From positions 248,001 to 312,000 of the forward strand of contig JBAOIA010000011.1 in the NCBI GenBank assembly GCA_037045145.1: 64,000 nt of DNA. Reading direction: 5' to 3'. Position 1 is the first letter of the stretch; each line of letters opens with the position of its first letter. Shown in pieces: positions 63,173 through 64,000 of the stretch. Both the position numbers and the translations under genes were made by a program. The stretch is from Bacteroidia bacterium (GTDB lineage Bacteria > Bacteroidota > Bacteroidia > AKYH767-A > OLB10). The notes under the pieces were generated by a model. The model did no database searches, had not been told where the DNA came from, and saw only the letters and a list, made by a program, of their open reading frames with translations.

Positions 63173-64000
63173 TTAAAAAATACGTTGATAATAAAATGCA
63201 GGATAACCTCTTTCGCCTGAAGTATTGTAAAAATCATAGAACTTTATTTTATAATACTGATCGTTTTTATCCTTGAGTATATAATATATGTCGGGTGTTA
63301 TGTAATATTTATTGTCGTTAAAATTGAAATACTTCCATTCAAATCCAATAATATTTCCTGTTGAATAGAATGGATAAGAAGAAATATCGTTATGATTAAA
63401 ATTCTCGAATGGCATATAACCGGGCAGAGAATCTTTTTTAAGAATTGCACAGGTAATATTGTTCCATCGGTTAGACAGAACACCGTTTACAGAATAATAT
63501 CTGAATTGCAATGGCTCGTCCCAATAGGTGTGAATATAACGGGTAAACATCATTTCCCATTGATCTTTAGGTGGAGCAAAGCTTACCATTTGACCACCAT
63601 TGTTGAAAGAAAAATAAACCTGTGAGTAGTTATTGTCTTTTGTTATAACAAACTCATGATAATCGGAATTATTCAATTTGCTGTATCGAATCGTATAGGT
63701 ACTGCTGTCAATAGTCACAATTTGAATTTTACGATAACGGTCACTGCCTATATGGCTGAATTTCCCTCTGTCAATAATTACTATTTGTTGATTTACATCG
63801 CCACTTGAAGTTAAATTACTTCCAAACACAGTGCTATCACCCAGCATATTATCAGAATCGGTGAGCCAGTTAAGTCCTGTTGTATCAGTATTTATAATAT
63901 CTGTACATTGAGTACGCCAAGCAAACATGTACTTGCCTGTGTTGAGATAAATATGCTTTGATTCGGGTGAAGCATCAAATGACAGATCATAATCTTTGAC
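63173..64000 (-). CDS. HmuY-like protein, 5' end outside window
   Basis: An open frame of 276 codons before the TAA at the 3' end; it continues upstream past the window edge (KDYDLSFDASP... reads in frame). Motifs DYDLSFDAS, VSFAPPKDQWEMMFTRYIHT, YSVNGVLSNRW, IIGFEWKYFN and the end YPAFYYQRIF match the HmuY family over nearly its full length. No C-terminal sorting domain, so a lipoprotein anchor at the missing N-terminus is likely. The upstream gene of the pair with 61913-63151. Confidence 0.78.
   Translation of the reverse strand, partial: VKDYDLSFDASPESKHIYLNTGKYMFAWRTQCTDIINTDTTGLNWLTDSDNMLGDSTVFGSNLTSSGDVNQQIVIIDRGKFSHIGSDRYRKIQIVTIDSSTYTIRYSKLNNSDYHEFVITKDNNYSQVYFSFNNGGQMVSFAPPKDQWEMMFTRYIHTYWDEPLQFRYYSVNGVLSNRWNNITCAILKKDSLPGYMPFENFNHNDISSYPFYSTGNIIGFEWKYFNFNDNKYYITPDIYYILKDKNDQYYKIKFYDFYNTSGERGYPAFYYQRIF

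Overview
The window looks like a chromosomal segment of a Bacteroidota bacterium, probably of the Chitinophagales/Sphingobacteriales type. The G+C content is low. At least six secreted proteins end in type IX secretion (T9SS) sorting domains, and several promoters match the Bacteroidota -7 element TAnnTTTG. Family-typical genes include an SDR-type threonine dehydrogenase, a DPP5-like S9 peptidase, a DUF2723 membrane protein and HmuY-like proteins. TGA, TAA and TAG are all used as stops. No rRNA or tRNA gene was seen.

Layout. 1-3.2 kb: a large repeat-rich surface protein that leaves the window, a secreted partner, and the decayed coiled-coil tail of a related gene. 3.6-9 kb: SufS and an ALDH7-type dehydrogenase in one operon, a small DUF4258 protein and a T9SS cargo protein. 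9-13.2 kb: a channel-like 2-TM protein, a candidate ~90-nt small RNA, a secreted protein overlapping kdsB, and a DPP5-like peptidase. 13.27-15.10 kb: an intact IS1182-type insertion sequence with a hairpin terminator at each end. 15.3-16.7 kb: a T9SS beta-propeller-like protein.

16.7-25.1 kb, all on the minus strand, is the most unusual region, a polymorphic-toxin locus. Two N-terminally truncated Rhs cores share a ~465-bp near-identical block but carry different C-terminal tips, each followed by a predicted exported partner. Downstream of the second Rhs lies a tandem array that alternates predicted immunity lipoproteins with orphan copies of the same beta-rich toxin tip, which resembles polymorphic toxin type 23. 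At each immunity-to-orphan-toxin junction the immunity stop overlaps the toxin ATG by 17 nt, inside a conserved DNA block that could act as recombination homology.

25.4-37.9 kb: core functions (DUF2723 protein, CoaX, an outer-membrane barrel, RecJ, aconitase, L-2-hydroxyglutarate oxidase) and a lipoprotein. 38.1-40.4 kb: a probable metal (copper-like) handling operon made of an HMA protein, a thioredoxin-like T9SS protein and an outer-membrane barrel with a C-terminal heavy-metal-binding motif. 40.7-47.6 kb: a 970-residue SdrD-like adhesin whose apparent original second codon is a stop, an O-antigen ligase-like protein, and a divergent Wzz-like/polysaccharide deacetylase pair. 47.6-64 kb: RsmI, T9SS cargo, a Bacteroidota-type helical protein, a hybrid histidine kinase, a coiled-coil lipoprotein, a tandem thioredoxin protein, a Tet-like MFS transporter, a threonine dehydrogenase-CysS-M28 operon, an M1 peptidase and two HmuY-like proteins, the second cut by the window end.

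Many genes lie in short co-directional operons with overlaps of a few bases or gaps of 2-15 bases. Several TAnnTTTG boxes sit so close to start codons that leaderless or very short-leader transcripts are likely. Family assignments come from motifs read by eye; no database search was run.
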